From Thermoanaerobacterium sp. CMT5567-10 (lineage in GTDB: Bacteria; Bacillota; Thermoanaerobacteria; Thermoanaerobacterales; Thermoanaerobacteraceae), in the NCBI RefSeq assembly GCF_030534315.2, contig NZ_CP130558.2, positions 1,361,501 through 1,425,500 of the forward strand: DNA of 64,000 bases, in the 5' to 3' direction. The position numbers and the translations under genes are program-made. Positions 18,519-27,177 of the stretch are shown here, one piece after another. The notes beneath the pieces are model-generated. The model ran no database searches. It was given only the letters and a program-made list of their open reading frames with translations, and was not told where the DNA came from. Numbering within the stretch: position 1 is the first letter of the stretch; every line of letters begins with the position of its first letter.

Positions 18519-19094
18519 CTAATAGTCAAATACCGGTTTTAAATCAATTATAAGATCATCAAAAATAGTTACCTTAACTTTATCTTCGTCAGCATATATT
18601 TCAGGTCTTCCGTATCTTTTACTATCTTGTAAAGCAAACACACTTACAATTTTCCCTTCCGGCTCCACTATCCAATATTCTTTAACACCGGCTTTTTCAT
18701 ATATATTAAATTTTTCTAATCTATCACGCCTCATACTTGATGACGATACAATCTCTACAATCAATTCAGGCGTACCATAATATCCAGTCTTTCGCAATCC
18801 AGATCTATCGCACACAATAACTATATCAGGCTGTAGGACATTAGTCACATCATCATCGTTTTGCTTATTATCCTCCGGCAGACGTAAATCAAAAGGTGAA
18901 GTGAATACCATGCAAGTCTTATTTCGCAAATAATTTGCAAACTGTCTTGATAGCTCCATTAATATCGCTTGATGCTGCCATGTTGGTGCTGCCTGCATAT
19001 ATGGAACACCATCAATTATCTCATACCTTTCTCCTTCTGGCCACGTCAAATAATCAGCATAAGTATATTTCTTATTTTCTTTTGGTAGTGGCAT
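18519..19094 (-). CDS. Uma2-family PD-(D/E)XK endonuclease domain protein
   Basis: A 191-residue DUF820/Uma2 protein, a restriction-endonuclease-like fold common in multiple copies in cyanobacteria and thermophiles, of unknown substrate. Recognisable parts are YTYADYLTWPEGERYEIIDG near the N-terminus, LQPDIVIVC in the middle, and TPELIVEIVSSSSMRRDR with EKAGVKEYWIVEP, which supply the D, E-x-V and K type active-site positions. The ATG at 19094 is chosen because an AGGAGG lies just upstream; a frame extension 12 codons further has no such site. It follows the IS element and stands alone. Not obviously related to the CRISPR locus. Confidence 0.85.
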   Translation of the reverse strand: MPLPKENKKYTYADYLTWPEGERYEIIDGVPYMQAAPTWQHQAILMELSRQFANYLRNKTCMVFTSPFDLRLPEDNKQNDDDVTNVLQPDIVIVCDRSGLRKTGYYGTPELIVEIVSSSSMRRDRLEKFNIYEKAGVKEYWIVEPEGKIVSVFALQDSKRYGRPEIYADEDKVKVTIFDDLIIDLKPVFDY

Positions 19095-19406
19095 ATATGC
19101 CCCTCCTTGTATAAAACTTTTATCTGGCATTTATAATTAAGTTAAACTTATGCTCTTTCCGTTAATACAAAATTCGCATTCACTTAAAACATACCTACAT
19201 ATTCACCATATATAGTATAAAAATGTGGTAGTAATATATCCGAATTTTCTTGAAATATTATACTACTTATATTATATCATAAAGGTCCATTTAAATGTTA
19301 TTCTTTCTAAATATTATAAAATCGTGATTTTTGATTTAAGCAAAGCGAAAGTGAAAAATTCGTAACTGCTTTTATAACATAATCATATTTTATTTTCTTC
19401 ACTATC

Positions 19407-20240
19407 CTATAGATTCCTTGATAGATCTTCTAAGAGCCTAGAAGTAACACTTAATTCCTCTATGGAAGAAGTAATTTCTTCAAAGGCGGCAGCTTGGGTC
19501 TCAAAAAATGAACTTGATTCATTTATTTTGTTAGAAATACTTTTTATAGATTCCTGTATTTTCTCTAATACTGAGTCTATTTTACTTATAGATTCACTAC
19601 TGGTACTAGATAGCTTTCGTATTTCCTCAGCAACTACACTAAAGCCTTTCCCCATTTCACCAGCTCTAGCGGCTTCAATGGCTGCATTTAGTCCCAATAA
19701 ATTAGTTTGTTTAGAAATGTTTTGAACAAAATTTAAAATATCATCAGTACCTTTTGTATTTTCAATAGCTTTATCTACTTCTTCTAATATCTTAGTATTG
19801 GAATTAACTACAATTTCAACTCCAGAGGAAACCTCTTGAATAGCTGAAGATATTTGTTCAAGTGATGCTGCCAGATTTTCTGATAGTGACAATACTTTAT
19901 GTCTTTTTTCTAAACTTTTTCCCATAAGAAAAACTCCAATTACAGCATTATCATAATCTTTTATAGGGATGGCATATGATTTAAATGGTACTCCATATAC
20001 TTCTTTAGGTACATCTTTTATGATGTAGTTTCCAGTTCTAAGGGCTTCAAAGGCTGCACCACCTTCTGGAATTGCATCACCTACTTCTGCATTAATAGGA
20101 AGCTCATCACAATTTTGTATTTCTAAATACTTTTCATTATCTACAATGGCAAAAGATACGCTATCCTCAAAAAGCATAGGTAAAAAAGCTGTTAATTTAT
20201 GAAAAAAGTCAAGCATTTCATCTTTAGATATAGTTATCAA
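19407..20240 (-). CDS. Small soluble methyl-accepting chemotaxis protein (YfmS-like)
   Basis: A 277-residue cytoplasmic chemoreceptor without membrane segments. Residues 1-120 form a small sensory domain ([19 protein letters not shown] ... [26 protein letters not shown]-like). Residues 120-277 are a short signalling coiled coil with the hairpin tip [21 protein letters not shown] and [11 protein letters not shown], which contacts CheA/CheW. The protein ends soon after the descending helix, so it is shorter than membrane receptors and resembles B. subtilis YfmS. The start is TTG at 20240, six bases after AGGAGG. A near-consensus sigma-A promoter lies 56 bases upstream. The ligand is unknown; the closeness of a CRISPR-repeat-like sequence upstream is unexplained. 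Confidence 0.85.
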   Translation of the reverse strand: MITISKDEMLDFFHKLTAFLPMLFEDSVSFAIVDNEKYLEIQNCDELPINAEVGDAIPEGGAAFEALRTGNYIIKDVPKEVYGVPFKSYAIPIKDYDNAVIGVFLMGKSLEKRHKVLSLSENLAASLEQISSAIQEVSSGVEIVVNSNTKILEEVDKAIENTKGTDDILNFVQNISKQTNLLGLNAAIEAARAGEMGKGFSVVAEEIRKLSSTSSESISKIDSVLEKIQESIKSISNKINESSSFFETQAAAFEEITSSIEELSVTSRLLEDLSRNL

Positions 20241-20295
20241 TTTTAGTCCTCCTTAATACGTTAATTTTTTAACTTATAAATAGACTCTATAATAA

Positions 20296-20323
20296 ATTAT
20301 ATAAAATTAACGACTTTTGTCAA
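20296..20323 (-). promoter_or_regulatory. Sigma-A promoter of the chemoreceptor gene
   Basis: On the minus strand TTGACA (20318-20323) and TATAAT (20296-20301), both perfect, are spaced by 16 bp, leading to the TTG start at 20240. Confidence 0.8.
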
Positions 20324-20383
20324 AAAAACCATTTCCAAATTCAACATACATAAAAGATTGTAGAGCAAAATTTATGCCCAAAT

Positions 20384-20413
20384 CTTTTAATTCCACATAG
20401 ATAGGCTAAAAAC
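20384..20413. repeat. Orphan CRISPR repeat-like sequence
   Basis: Thirty bases ending ATAGGCTAAAAAC match the array repeat at 26 of 30 positions, in the same orientation. It is 3.8 kb beyond the leader end of the array and has no second repeat at spacer distance on either side. It lies between the tRNA terminator and the chemoreceptor promoter. Confidence 0.8.
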
Positions 20414-20473
20414 TTATTCTTATCCTTCTTTACTGCAAAAGTCATGATAAAATCCTGAATGGCAAATTTTACT

Positions 20474-20505
20474 AACAAAAAACCACTCACATTTTTAGGT
20501 GAGTG
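20474..20505 (-). terminator. Terminator of the tRNA cluster
   Basis: CACTCAC (20484-20490) pairs with GTGAGTG (20499-20505). In the leftward direction the stem is followed by GGTTTTTTGTT. It closes the tRNA transcription unit. Confidence 0.8.
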
Positions 20506-20567
20506 ATTATACTCATTCATTTTGACTATATGTTTTTTTAACCTTTAAACCCTTCAATTTACTAATT

Positions 20568-20644
20568 TGGTAGCGGCGAGTGGAGTCGAACCACCGACAC
20601 TGCGGGTATGAACCGCATGCTCTAGCCAACTGAGCTACGCCGCC
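20568..20644 (-). tRNA. tRNA-Met (CAT), elongator
   Basis: The minus strand reads GGCGGCGTAGCTCAGTTGG at the 5' end, with anticodon loop TTCATAC, TPsiC arm GGTTCGACTCC and encoded CCA. The G1-U72 acceptor and lack of a C1-A72 mismatch separate it from the initiator next door. Confidence 0.93.
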
Positions 20645-20649
20645 ATGTT

Positions 20650-20725
20650 TGGTTGCGGGGGCAGGACTTGAACCTGCGACCTCCGGGTTATGAGCCCGAC
20701 GAGCTGCCAACTGCTCCACCCCGCG
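20650..20725 (-). tRNA. Initiator tRNA-fMet (CAT)
   Basis: The minus strand starts CGCGGGGTGGAGCAGTTGG, has the GGG/CCC-flanked anticodon stem CGGGCTCATAACCCG, GGTTCAAGTCC and an encoded CCA. The C1-A72 mismatch and the GC-rich anticodon stem are initiator hallmarks. Confidence 0.95.
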
Positions 20726-20739
20726 ATGTATTATTCAAT

Positions 20740-20829
20740 TGGTGCCGGAGACCGGAATCGAACCGGTACGAGCTTTAAAGGCCCGCAGGATTTTAAGTCC
20801 TGTGCGTCTGCCAGTTCCGCCACTCCGGC
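20740..20829 (-). tRNA. tRNA-Leu (TAA)
   Basis: A 90-nt class II tRNA on the minus strand: acceptor GCCGGAG, anticodon stem-loop with CTTAAAA (anticodon TAA), a long variable arm, GGTTCGATTCC and encoded CCA. First gene of the three-tRNA unit. Confidence 0.95.
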
Positions 20830-20855
20830 AATCACATTTATCAGCGACATCATTA

Positions 20856-20884
20856 ATTATATTACATAAAACAGTATTAGTCAA
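20856..20884 (-). promoter_or_regulatory. Promoter of the tRNA cluster
   Basis: On the minus strand TTGACT (20879-20884), 17 bp, TATAAT (20856-20861), 27 bases before the tRNA-Leu 5' end. Confidence 0.8.
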
Positions 20885-20923
20885 TACCCTTATGGATATA
20901 TTATTTACACACAACGCTATTAA

Positions 20924-21844
20924 TTATTTATCTTTACCATCATTACCTCTTATAAATTTTTCTACTACAGCACCTTCTAAATTATCCCACTCACTTACAG
21001 TAATGGAAGTGCAATTCAAAAGCTCTAATACCGTATAAACTATTATTGTACCTGCAACTATAATATCTGCTCTTTCTGGTTGCAAGCCATTTAACAGCTT
21101 TCTTTCATTAAAGCTTAAAGACATCATTAAGTCAAGCAGCCTTTTTATCTCGCCCTTTTTAAGCACATATCCATGAATCAATTCTCTCGAATATATCCTT
21201 AAATCCTGTGACATAGCTGCAAGCGTCGTTATCGTACCACCTATCCCGACTATCTCTTTAGGCATATCTTGATTATCGCTGATAAATGGTGTAAGCATAT
21301 CAGTTATATAAAGCCTTATGTTATTGTACTCGTCAACCGAAATAGGATCGCTTTTTATAAATTTTTCCGTAAGTCTGACTGCACCGATGTCAAAACTTCT
21401 TTTTATAAGATCATCTTTGAAATAAGAAAATTCAGTACTGCCACCACCCACATCCATTACCAGCACATCATTCTTTTTTATTCCATACGACGCCCCTAGA
21501 TGTCCATAAAGGCTTTCTGTCTCACCATCGATTATATCCACATCCAAACCAATATTTAATAGTTCATCAATAAAATAACTGGAATTCTTAGCATCCCTTA
21601 CGGCTGATGTGGCAAAAGCATATATGCTCTGCGATTTGTAATTTTTCGCATCATCCAAATATTCTTTTATCGTGTTTACACTTCTTGCAATTGCATCATT
21701 ATTTAATTTGCCGCTTTTAGAGACAGATTCACCAAGCCTTGTTATTTTTACATCCTTCTTTATTTGCCTTATTTCACCATTTTCCACATCACATATAAGA
21801 TGACGTATTGAATTCGTTCCTATATCGATAACAGAGCACCTCAT
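20924..21844 (-). CDS. ppx: Ppx/GppA-family exopolyphosphatase
   Basis: A 306-residue member of the Ppx/GppA phosphatases, which hydrolyse polyphosphate ends or pppGpp. The ASKHA-type nucleotide motifs are visible: VIDIGTNSIRHLI near residue 5, the catalytic-glutamate region DGETESLYGHLGA about 115, and VMDVGGGSTEFSYF about 140. The length is that of the short, two-domain form lacking the C-terminal HD-like domain of E. coli Ppx. It lies downstream of yabR on the same strand, separated by a terminator, so it may have its own promoter. Substrate preference between polyP and pppGpp is not resolvable here. Confidence 0.88.
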   Translation of the reverse strand: MRCSVIDIGTNSIRHLICDVENGEIRQIKKDVKITRLGESVSKSGKLNNDAIARSVNTIKEYLDDAKNYKSQSIYAFATSAVRDAKNSSYFIDELLNIGLDVDIIDGETESLYGHLGASYGIKKNDVLVMDVGGGSTEFSYFKDDLIKRSFDIGAVRLTEKFIKSDPISVDEYNNIRLYITDMLTPFISDNQDMPKEIVGIGGTITTLAAMSQDLRIYSRELIHGYVLKKGEIKRLLDLMMSLSFNERKLLNGLQPERADIIVAGTIIVYTVLELLNCTSITVSEWDNLEGAVVEKFIRGNDGKDK

Positions 21845-21857
21845 AATAGTCCTCCCA

Positions 21858-21885
21858 AATAAAAACCTTCGGGCTATACCCGAAG
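21858..21885 (-). terminator. Terminator after yabR
   Basis: CTTCGGG (21867-21873) pairs with CCCGAAG (21879-21885); leftward the stem is followed by GTTTTTATTT. It sits immediately after the yabR stop. Confidence 0.85.
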
Positions 21886-21888
21886 TTA

Positions 21889-22311
21889 TTAATAATTAGC
21901 GTTCCTCTTATAGCCGCCGCCTCTTCGCTTTGAATCAAAATTCTTCTTAAGCTGCTGCTGTCTTTCATCCGAGTCTTTTAGAAATTTCGATATTCTCTCT
22001 TCAAAAGATATATTATTATTCCGATTGCTATAGCTTTCGTTCTCATAGCCCTTATTGCTTTTTATTGGTTTTGGCTTTGGCAAAGCCTTTTTTATTGACA
22101 AGCTTATTCTCCCGCCCTTATCCATAGAAAGAATTTTTACTTTTACTTTATCATTCTCCTTTAAAAACTCGTTGATATCTTTAACATAGGTGTTAGCAAC
22201 CTCTGATATATGAACTAAACCTGTCTTGCCTTCTGGTAATTGAACAAACGCTCCAAAATCTGTGATATTTAGAACAGTTCCTTCAACTACCTCTCCTACC
22301 TGAAATGGCAT
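21889..22311 (-). CDS. yabR: S1 RNA-binding domain protein YabR
   Basis: A 140-residue protein whose first 75 residues are a complete S1 (OB-fold) domain: VGEVVEGTVLNITDFGAFVQLPEG, then GLVHISEVANTYV and DKVKVKILSMDKGGRISLSIKKA. The rest is a basic, asparagine- and arginine-rich tail, likely disordered and RNA-binding. In Bacilli and Clostridia yabR follows divIC in the yabP-yabQ-divIC-yabR order seen here. Its role is probably in ribosome or RNA metabolism; it is not itself a sporulation gene. About 100 bases separate it from divIC. Confidence 0.9.
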   Translation of the reverse strand: MPFQVGEVVEGTVLNITDFGAFVQLPEGKTGLVHISEVANTYVKDINEFLKENDKVKVKILSMDKGGRISLSIKKALPKPKPIKSNKGYENESYSNRNNNISFEERISKFLKDSDERQQQLKKNFDSKRRGGGYKRNANY

Positions 22312-22407
22312 ATAAATGTTTATCCTCCCTTTGATTTATTTGATTACTAATATGTTTATTATATATTAAAAAGTTCATTCTATCAAGCATCTTAAAAAAT
22401 TCTTATT

Positions 22408-22707
22408 CTAATTTGACGAATCTTTGCTATCTTTAGCCGTATCTACAAACATAATCTCTCCTTTTTTTACAAGCCCTAATTTTTGTCTTGCCTCATTCTC
22501 TATAAATTCGTTTGTCTTAATATATTTTATCTGATTATTTAATCTTTTATTCTCCTCTTCAGCAGCATTCACTTTAGAAGTAACCGCATTTAACCTATTG
22601 TCTAAAATATTCAAAGTGATTTGTTGTTTTACGAACGTAAATGCGACATATACGACAAAAAGAAGTAACAATATTGTTTTAAATTTAATTTTATTTCTTC
22701 CCTTCAT
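22408..22707 (-). CDS. divIC: Septum formation initiator DivIC/FtsB-like
   Basis: A 99-residue bitopic membrane protein: short basic N-terminus (MKGRNKIKFK), one transmembrane helix (about 10-28, ILLLLFVVYVAFTFV), then a coiled coil (30-70, LDNRLNAVTSKVNAAEEENKRLNNQIKY) and the family box NEFIENEARQKLGLVKKGEIMFV. DivIC joins FtsL and DivIB in the divisome and is needed for vegetative and sporulation septation. Position between yabQ and yabR matches B. subtilis, which supports the name. Confidence 0.9.
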   Translation of the reverse strand: MKGRNKIKFKTILLLLFVVYVAFTFVKQQITLNILDNRLNAVTSKVNAAEEENKRLNNQIKYIKTNEFIENEARQKLGLVKKGEIMFVDTAKDSKDSSN

Positions 22708-22784
22708 GACTTCAACAAACCTTTCAAAGTATTTTTGTTTTTTATTGTTTTAAAAATATATTCGACATCGCAACTAAAAATCCT

Positions 22785-23261
22785 TTATTTTTTTTTCTTA
22801 AAAATATTAAAATGTGATATTATGTTGTAAACTAGTTTGGCAGGTATGCCGAGCATTTTTGAGAAATATCTGATTGGCATAATCAGCATATTATATGTAG
22901 CTACAAGCGGATATGTTACAATTCTATATATCTTTATAAATATATTTTTTGCAATTCTATAAACAAGCAGCAATAGCCTTATAACAAAAGGGCTTAACAG
23001 TATATTGTATAAAAGTATACCAATTATGAATCCAAGAAATGAATAAAATCTCATTTCAGCATAGTTGCTTATGTATAAAAAAAATATAAAGACAATTGTT
23101 CCTAATATCCAAAAAATAATGTCTCCTATATCTGTCGCAAGTCTATTAGGTTTTAATATAATCCTTATGACCTTATATACATCGTATAAAATAGCAATTA
23201 TCATGCCACCATATAACATGACAAGAAATGAATAAAGCTGGCTTTGTACATTCATTACCAT
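22785..23261 (-). CDS. yabQ: Spore cortex biosynthesis protein YabQ
   Basis: A 158-residue membrane protein with about four hydrophobic segments (residues 5-30, 40-65, 70-95 and around 98-120). Near the N-terminus it has QLYSFLVMLYGGMIIAILYDVYKVIRIILKP, the YabQ signature, followed by GDIIFWILGTIVFIFFLY. In B. subtilis YabQ sits in the outer forespore membrane and is required for cortex formation. It is placed upstream of divIC as usual, but its normal partner yabP is 2.5 kb away, separated by ppaC and a HAD phosphatase. Shine-Dalgarno AGGAGG lies 10 bases before the start. Confidence 0.88.
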   Translation of the reverse strand: MVMNVQSQLYSFLVMLYGGMIIAILYDVYKVIRIILKPNRLATDIGDIIFWILGTIVFIFFLYISNYAEMRFYSFLGFIIGILLYNILLSPFVIRLLLLVYRIAKNIFIKIYRIVTYPLVATYNMLIMPIRYFSKMLGIPAKLVYNIISHFNIFKKKK

Positions 23262-23418
23262 TTACATTATACCTCCTCATATTATATTATATTTATATGA
23301 GATTTTGATATGATTCTTTAATACGCCAACCAATATTTATGTTAAATTTCCCTAAATCTCAGTGATTCTACTATTTATTAAAAATCATAATAAAATCTAA
23401 ACAAAGGAGAAATTAAAT

Positions 23419-25038
23419 ATGAGTGTTGTATTTGTTTCAGGACATAAAAATCCAGATACTGATTCAATTTGTTCAGCAATAGCATATGCTGATTTAAAAA
23501 GGAAAGCCGATAAAATAGATGCTATTCCTGTAAGGCTAGGCCCTATTAACAGGGAAACAGAATTTGTATTAAACTATTTTAATGTAAAAGAACCACTATT
23601 GATAGACAATGTATTTACACAGGTTGGCGACATTGCTTATGATAAACCTCTTACTATAAGTGAAAAAGCACCTATGTATGAGGCATGGAATGTACTATTA
23701 AACAATAACTCTAAAACTATAATAGTAGTAGATGATGAAAATAAACTAAAAGGCATCGCTACAATGGGGGATCTTGCAAAAGCATACTTAACATCGTCTC
23801 ATGAATTATCAAATTACAATATTCCTGTTGAGAATATTATAAAGACGCTAAATGGAAAAATAATTGTAAGAAATGAGGAATTCATAAGAGGCGATATAAT
23901 TGTAGCTGCCATGCAGACAGAGAGCGTCGTAAGCAGAATAAAGTCAGGTATGACGCTGATTGTAGGAAACAGGGAAAATATTCAATTGGAGTCCATAAGA
24001 AAAGGTGCCAAAACCATCATAATCACTGGAGGTGAAGAACCGTCAAAGGCAGTAATAAACGAAGCTGAAAAATTTAGTTCAACATTAATAGTCGTACCTT
24101 GCGATACATTTGACACTATAAAGCTAATAAACCAGTGCCTCCCTGTGTCCCTTATAATGATTAAAGACGATATTGTCACTTTTAAAGACAGTGATTACAT
24201 AGACGATATCAGACAAACTATGTTAAAATACAGGTACAGAAATTTCCCTATTGTAGATGATAACGGAAAAATATTGGGACTTTTAGCAAGACGGCACATA
24301 TTAGACTACGATAGAAAAAAAATAATACTTGTTGATCACAACGAATTATCACAAGCCGTAGATGGAATAGAAGATGCAATAATTCTCGAAATTATTGACC
24401 ATCACAGAGTAGGTGGCATTGAAACAAATCAACCAATACTGTTTAGAAACCAGCCTGTAGGCTGTTCTTCTACAATCATTAACAAGATATATGAAGAAAG
24501 AGGAATAACACCTGATAAACATATAGCAGGGCTTATGTGTGCTGCAATTCTATCAGACACACTTGTATTTAAATCACCAACATGTACCCCTGAGGATATA
24601 AGGGCCGCAAAAAAATTATCTGAAATAGCAGGAATTGATATAGAATCTTTCGGCAAAAAAATGTTTGAAGCTGGAACATCGCTAAAAGGCAAAACTGTAG
24701 ATGAAATATTCTATATGGATTTTAAAGAATTTTTAATCGGAGACTTTAAAATTGGTATAGGACAGGTAAACACCCTGTCAAGCATTGGAAACCTTAAAAA
24801 TGATCTTCTTAAATTTATGGAAGAAGAAAGGAAAAACAAAAACTTTGATATGTTATTGCTTATGCTTACAGATATTATAAATGAAGGATCTTTGTTTTTA
24901 TTTGCAGGCAATCACAAAGATCTATTGGAAAGAGCATTCAATATAAGTATAGACGACAACAATTTTTACCTGCCGTATGTTATATCGAGAAAAAAGCAAG
25001 TTGTACCACCAATAGCAAAAGCGATAAACTCAAATTAG
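23419..25038 (+). CDS. ppaC: Manganese-dependent inorganic pyrophosphatase with CBS and DRTGG domains
   Basis: A 539-residue family II pyrophosphatase. The DHH domain is split: the N-terminus has GHKNPDTDSICSAIAYADL (7-25) and the second half has LVDHNELSQAVDGI with IIDHHRVGG (DHH at about 327). Between them is a regulatory insert of two CBS motifs flanking a DRTGG domain (roughly 70-300), which in CBS-pyrophosphatases binds adenine nucleotides and tunes activity. DHHA2 follows (about 400-539, ending SRKKQVVPPI). It hydrolyses pyrophosphate in the cytoplasm, pulling biosynthetic reactions forward. It has its own GGAG-preceded start and is transcribed against the flanking yab genes, converging with the HAD gene only 1 bp away. 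Confidence 0.95.
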   Translation: MSVVFVSGHKNPDTDSICSAIAYADLKRKADKIDAIPVRLGPINRETEFVLNYFNVKEPLLIDNVFTQVGDIAYDKPLTISEKAPMYEAWNVLLNNNSKTIIVVDDENKLKGIATMGDLAKAYLTSSHELSNYNIPVENIIKTLNGKIIVRNEEFIRGDIIVAAMQTESVVSRIKSGMTLIVGNRENIQLESIRKGAKTIIITGGEEPSKAVINEAEKFSSTLIVVPCDTFDTIKLINQCLPVSLIMIKDDIVTFKDSDYIDDIRQTMLKYRYRNFPIVDDNGKILGLLARRHILDYDRKKIILVDHNELSQAVDGIEDAIILEIIDHHRVGGIETNQPILFRNQPVGCSSTIINKIYEERGITPDKHIAGLMCAAILSDTLVFKSPTCTPEDIRAAKKLSEIAGIDIESFGKKMFEAGTSLKGKTVDEIFYMDFKEFLIGDFKIGIGQVNTLSSIGNLKNDLLKFMEEERKNKNFDMLLLMLTDIINEGSLFLFAGNHKDLLERAFNISIDDNNFYLPYVISRKKQVVPPIAKAINSN

Positions 25039-25039
25039 T

Positions 25040-25672
25040 TTATCGCTTTTGTTTTAGATAATCTATGATATCTTCAAAATTTTCAAAAGGTATGTATGAA
25101 ATATTATTTTCTTCACAATATTTTTTAAGTACGTCTTTGGCAAACAACTTATCAGCATATTGTGATACGCAAATATCTGAGTAACCATCACCAATAAAAA
25201 TAATTTCTGAACTTTCCCTTTTGTACTTTTTTAAAACTTCCAGCTTGCAAGATCCACATTTGTCACAATCAGGAGACGTATTAAATGATGCAACAATCTT
25301 GCCATCGCAAAAATCCAGCTTATTGCTGTAATAATCAATGTTTATATTGTATTTTTTTAAAATAGTCTTTATATTAAAATCATACCCATCACTTACTATA
25401 ACAATTTTATAACCACGGTCATTGCAAAAATCAATAAAATCTTTAAAATAACTGTCAATTTCTATATTGTCAAGCAATGTTTTTAACTTTTTTTCATCCA
25501 TGTCCATAAGCTTAAATGTCTCTAATGCACATTCTTCTGTGGTTATTTTGCCTTCTTCCCAGTCTTTTTCTATATCCTGCCATCCATCCTTTGCAAAGAC
25601 TTTTACCATTGCATAGCACGTGTCTTCCTTTGTTATCGTACCATCAAAATCTACAAGTACATAAGTATCCAT
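25040..25672 (-). CDS. HAD-IB phosphatase, MtnX/phosphoserine-phosphatase-like
   Basis: A 210-residue haloacid-dehalogenase phosphatase. Motif I is LVDFDGTITKEDT (nucleophile and acid aspartates), motif II the serine in KIVIVSDGYDF, motif III/IV the lysine after the cap and FIGDGYSDICVSQYAD. A small CxxC-containing segment, SPDCDKCGSCKL (about 130-140), is typical of the MtnX-like subgroup and may bind zinc. Likely substrates are small phosphoesters such as phosphoserine or a methionine-salvage intermediate; no pathway genes are nearby to decide. The ATG at 25672 with AAGGGG upstream is preferred over a frame 21 codons longer whose extension is a hydrophobic, non-conserved stretch. Confidence 0.82.
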   Translation of the reverse strand: MDTYVLVDFDGTITKEDTCYAMVKVFAKDGWQDIEKDWEEGKITTEECALETFKLMDMDEKKLKTLLDNIEIDSYFKDFIDFCNDRGYKIVIVSDGYDFNIKTILKKYNINIDYYSNKLDFCDGKIVASFNTSPDCDKCGSCKLEVLKKYKRESSEIIFIGDGYSDICVSQYADKLFAKDVLKKYCEENNISYIPFENFEDIIDYLKQKR

Positions 25673-25743
25673 AAAGCATATCCCCTTTAAATCATATATT
25701 ATTATAATAATACATGATTTAGGGCGTCTGTTCAATTATTATC

Positions 25744-26040
25744 TCACCTAAACATTCTGCTTAAAAATCCGCCAGATTTCCCAATTATTCCACTCCTATC
25801 ACTGTATGTAATACTTATGAGTTCGCCATCTATCGATACATTGCCGTCATCTAAATTCAGCTTATTTATGTGAAGTTCTTGTCCTTTAATTGTCAAAAGG
25901 CCCATTGACGTCTCAAGCACAACAGTCTCATCGTCAAAGCTTACAACATTGTCTACTCCTGTTATCTGCATCTTTTCTCTGTTTTGCACAGAAATATTTT
26001 GTGCCTTATTGGTGTTTGTCCCTCTTCTATCATCCATCAT
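25744..26040 (-). CDS. yabP: Sporulation protein YabP
   Basis: A 98-residue protein matching YabP (YabP/YqfC family): REKMQITGVDNVVSFDDETVVLET, then SMGLLTIKGQELHINKLNLDDGNVSIDGEL and a C-terminal GGFLSRMFR. YabP is required for spore cortex assembly in B. subtilis. GAGGAGGTG lies just before the double ATG start. Upstream is the SpoIID-like gene and downstream, past the HAD gene and ppaC, yabQ. The gene is probably expressed in the mother cell under sigma-E, but I did not identify that promoter. Confidence 0.92.
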   Translation of the reverse strand: MMDDRRGTNTNKAQNISVQNREKMQITGVDNVVSFDDETVVLETSMGLLTIKGQELHINKLNLDDGNVSIDGELISITYSDRSGIIGKSGGFLSRMFR

Positions 26041-26093
26041 AACACCTCCTCTTTTAGAATAATTTTATGTCCATTATGTGATTTTTAGAACTT

Positions 26094-26118
26094 AAAAGAG
26101 AGCTTTTTAGGCTCTCTT
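26094..26118 (-). terminator. Terminator after the SpoIID-like gene
   Basis: GAGAGC and GCTCTC (26098-26114) form a stem followed leftward by TTTTAAGTTC, directly after the stop codon at 26118. Confidence 0.65.
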
Positions 26119-27095
26119 CATTTCCAAAGCTTCACAATATTTAAATTTTTAAAGTAATGCATGATAATGTCGTTTGCCTTTACACCGTCTTTTGCCATCT
26201 GATATGCTCCCCATTGGGACATGCCAACACCATGTCCAAAGCCTCTTCCTTTTATCGTTAAATTATTGCCATCAAATCTGACACTATCAAGCATTGTAGA
26301 CTTCATCTTCTCGCTTCCAATGGCAATTCTAAAATCCGGCGCATTTACAGGTATTTTATCGAAATTAAGATTAATAGTTCTTCCAGATATGCCTTTTGTC
26401 CCTATTTTTACTGTGCTAAAATCATTAATGTTTACGCCCATTTTATTCAACGCATTCAAAACTTCCTGCTTTGTAAATGTGTAAGTCCAATGCTTGATAT
26501 TTGCCGGCGCATCTTTGCTATCGTTAGACTTAACACTTTCAATATATGGAGGCTCTGGTTTTTTGTAGTTTAATCCTTCTTTCGCTAATGCAGTCCTTCC
26601 TGCCGCATATGAGTGAAACCACGCATCTATATATTTTCCATCGTATACTGCCACCAATCCTCTTGTCTCATTTACAGCTTTTTTTATATTTGAATTGATA
26701 TTGGCCGGATTCCATGCCTGTGCTTCTTCAAAATCAGTCGATATATCAGCATCATCGTATTTAGACTTTCTAGTATCAACAAAATTCAACACATAACTTC
26801 TTGCTAAAATAGCCTGCGCTTTTAAAGCCTCTATAGGCCAATCGTTTTTGATTTCACCTGCCACTGTACCCATAACATATTGCTCTAAAGGCATTGTCTC
26901 AATCTTTCCTGTTTTTGCTATATAAACTTTTAAAATCGGTTCTTTTTTTATACCACGGCTGATTTTAGCCGGTATCTTAGGCAGAGATACTTGTTGTTTT
27001 GTATTTGGCGACGGCCTCTTTGACGGAGCAGCACACGATGTCGCAATAATCATAAAAGCCAAAAATAACAAAAATACTTTTATTTTAGCCTTCAA
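26118..27095 (-). CDS. SpoIID/LytB-domain lipoprotein
   Basis: A 325-residue exported protein with a lipoprotein signal (FLLFLAFMIIATSCAAP, cysteine near 21) and a SpoIID/LytB domain across about 50-325. Visible family motifs are MPLEQYVMGTVAGEI, IEALKAQAILARSYVL, YDGKYIDAWFHSYAAG and, at the C-terminus, KGRGFGHGVGMSQWGAYQMA. SpoIID itself is a lytic transglycosylase in engulfment and LytB an amidase enhancer. This protein differs from SpoIID by being a lipoprotein in the yab cluster. The start is taken as TTG at 27095, six bases after GGAGGG; an ATG five codons upstream would overlap that ribosome site. Confidence 0.85.
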   Translation of the reverse strand: MKAKIKVFLLFLAFMIIATSCAAPSKRPSPNTKQQVSLPKIPAKISRGIKKEPILKVYIAKTGKIETMPLEQYVMGTVAGEIKNDWPIEALKAQAILARSYVLNFVDTRKSKYDDADISTDFEEAQAWNPANINSNIKKAVNETRGLVAVYDGKYIDAWFHSYAAGRTALAKEGLNYKKPEPPYIESVKSNDSKDAPANIKHWTYTFTKQEVLNALNKMGVNINDFSTVKIGTKGISGRTINLNFDKIPVNAPDFRIAIGSEKMKSTMLDSVRFDGNNLTIKGRGFGHGVGMSQWGAYQMAKDGVKANDIIMHYFKNLNIVKLWK

Positions 27096-27177
27096 AAAAA
27101 TCCCTCCCATACAATATCCGTTCCTATCTTAGTATGTGAAGGATTATACATTTTAATTCTATATAAATCATGAAAGA

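Noticed and set aside
20513-20719. 68-codon minus-strand frame
   Set aside because: It lies over the tRNA-Met and tRNA-fMet genes.
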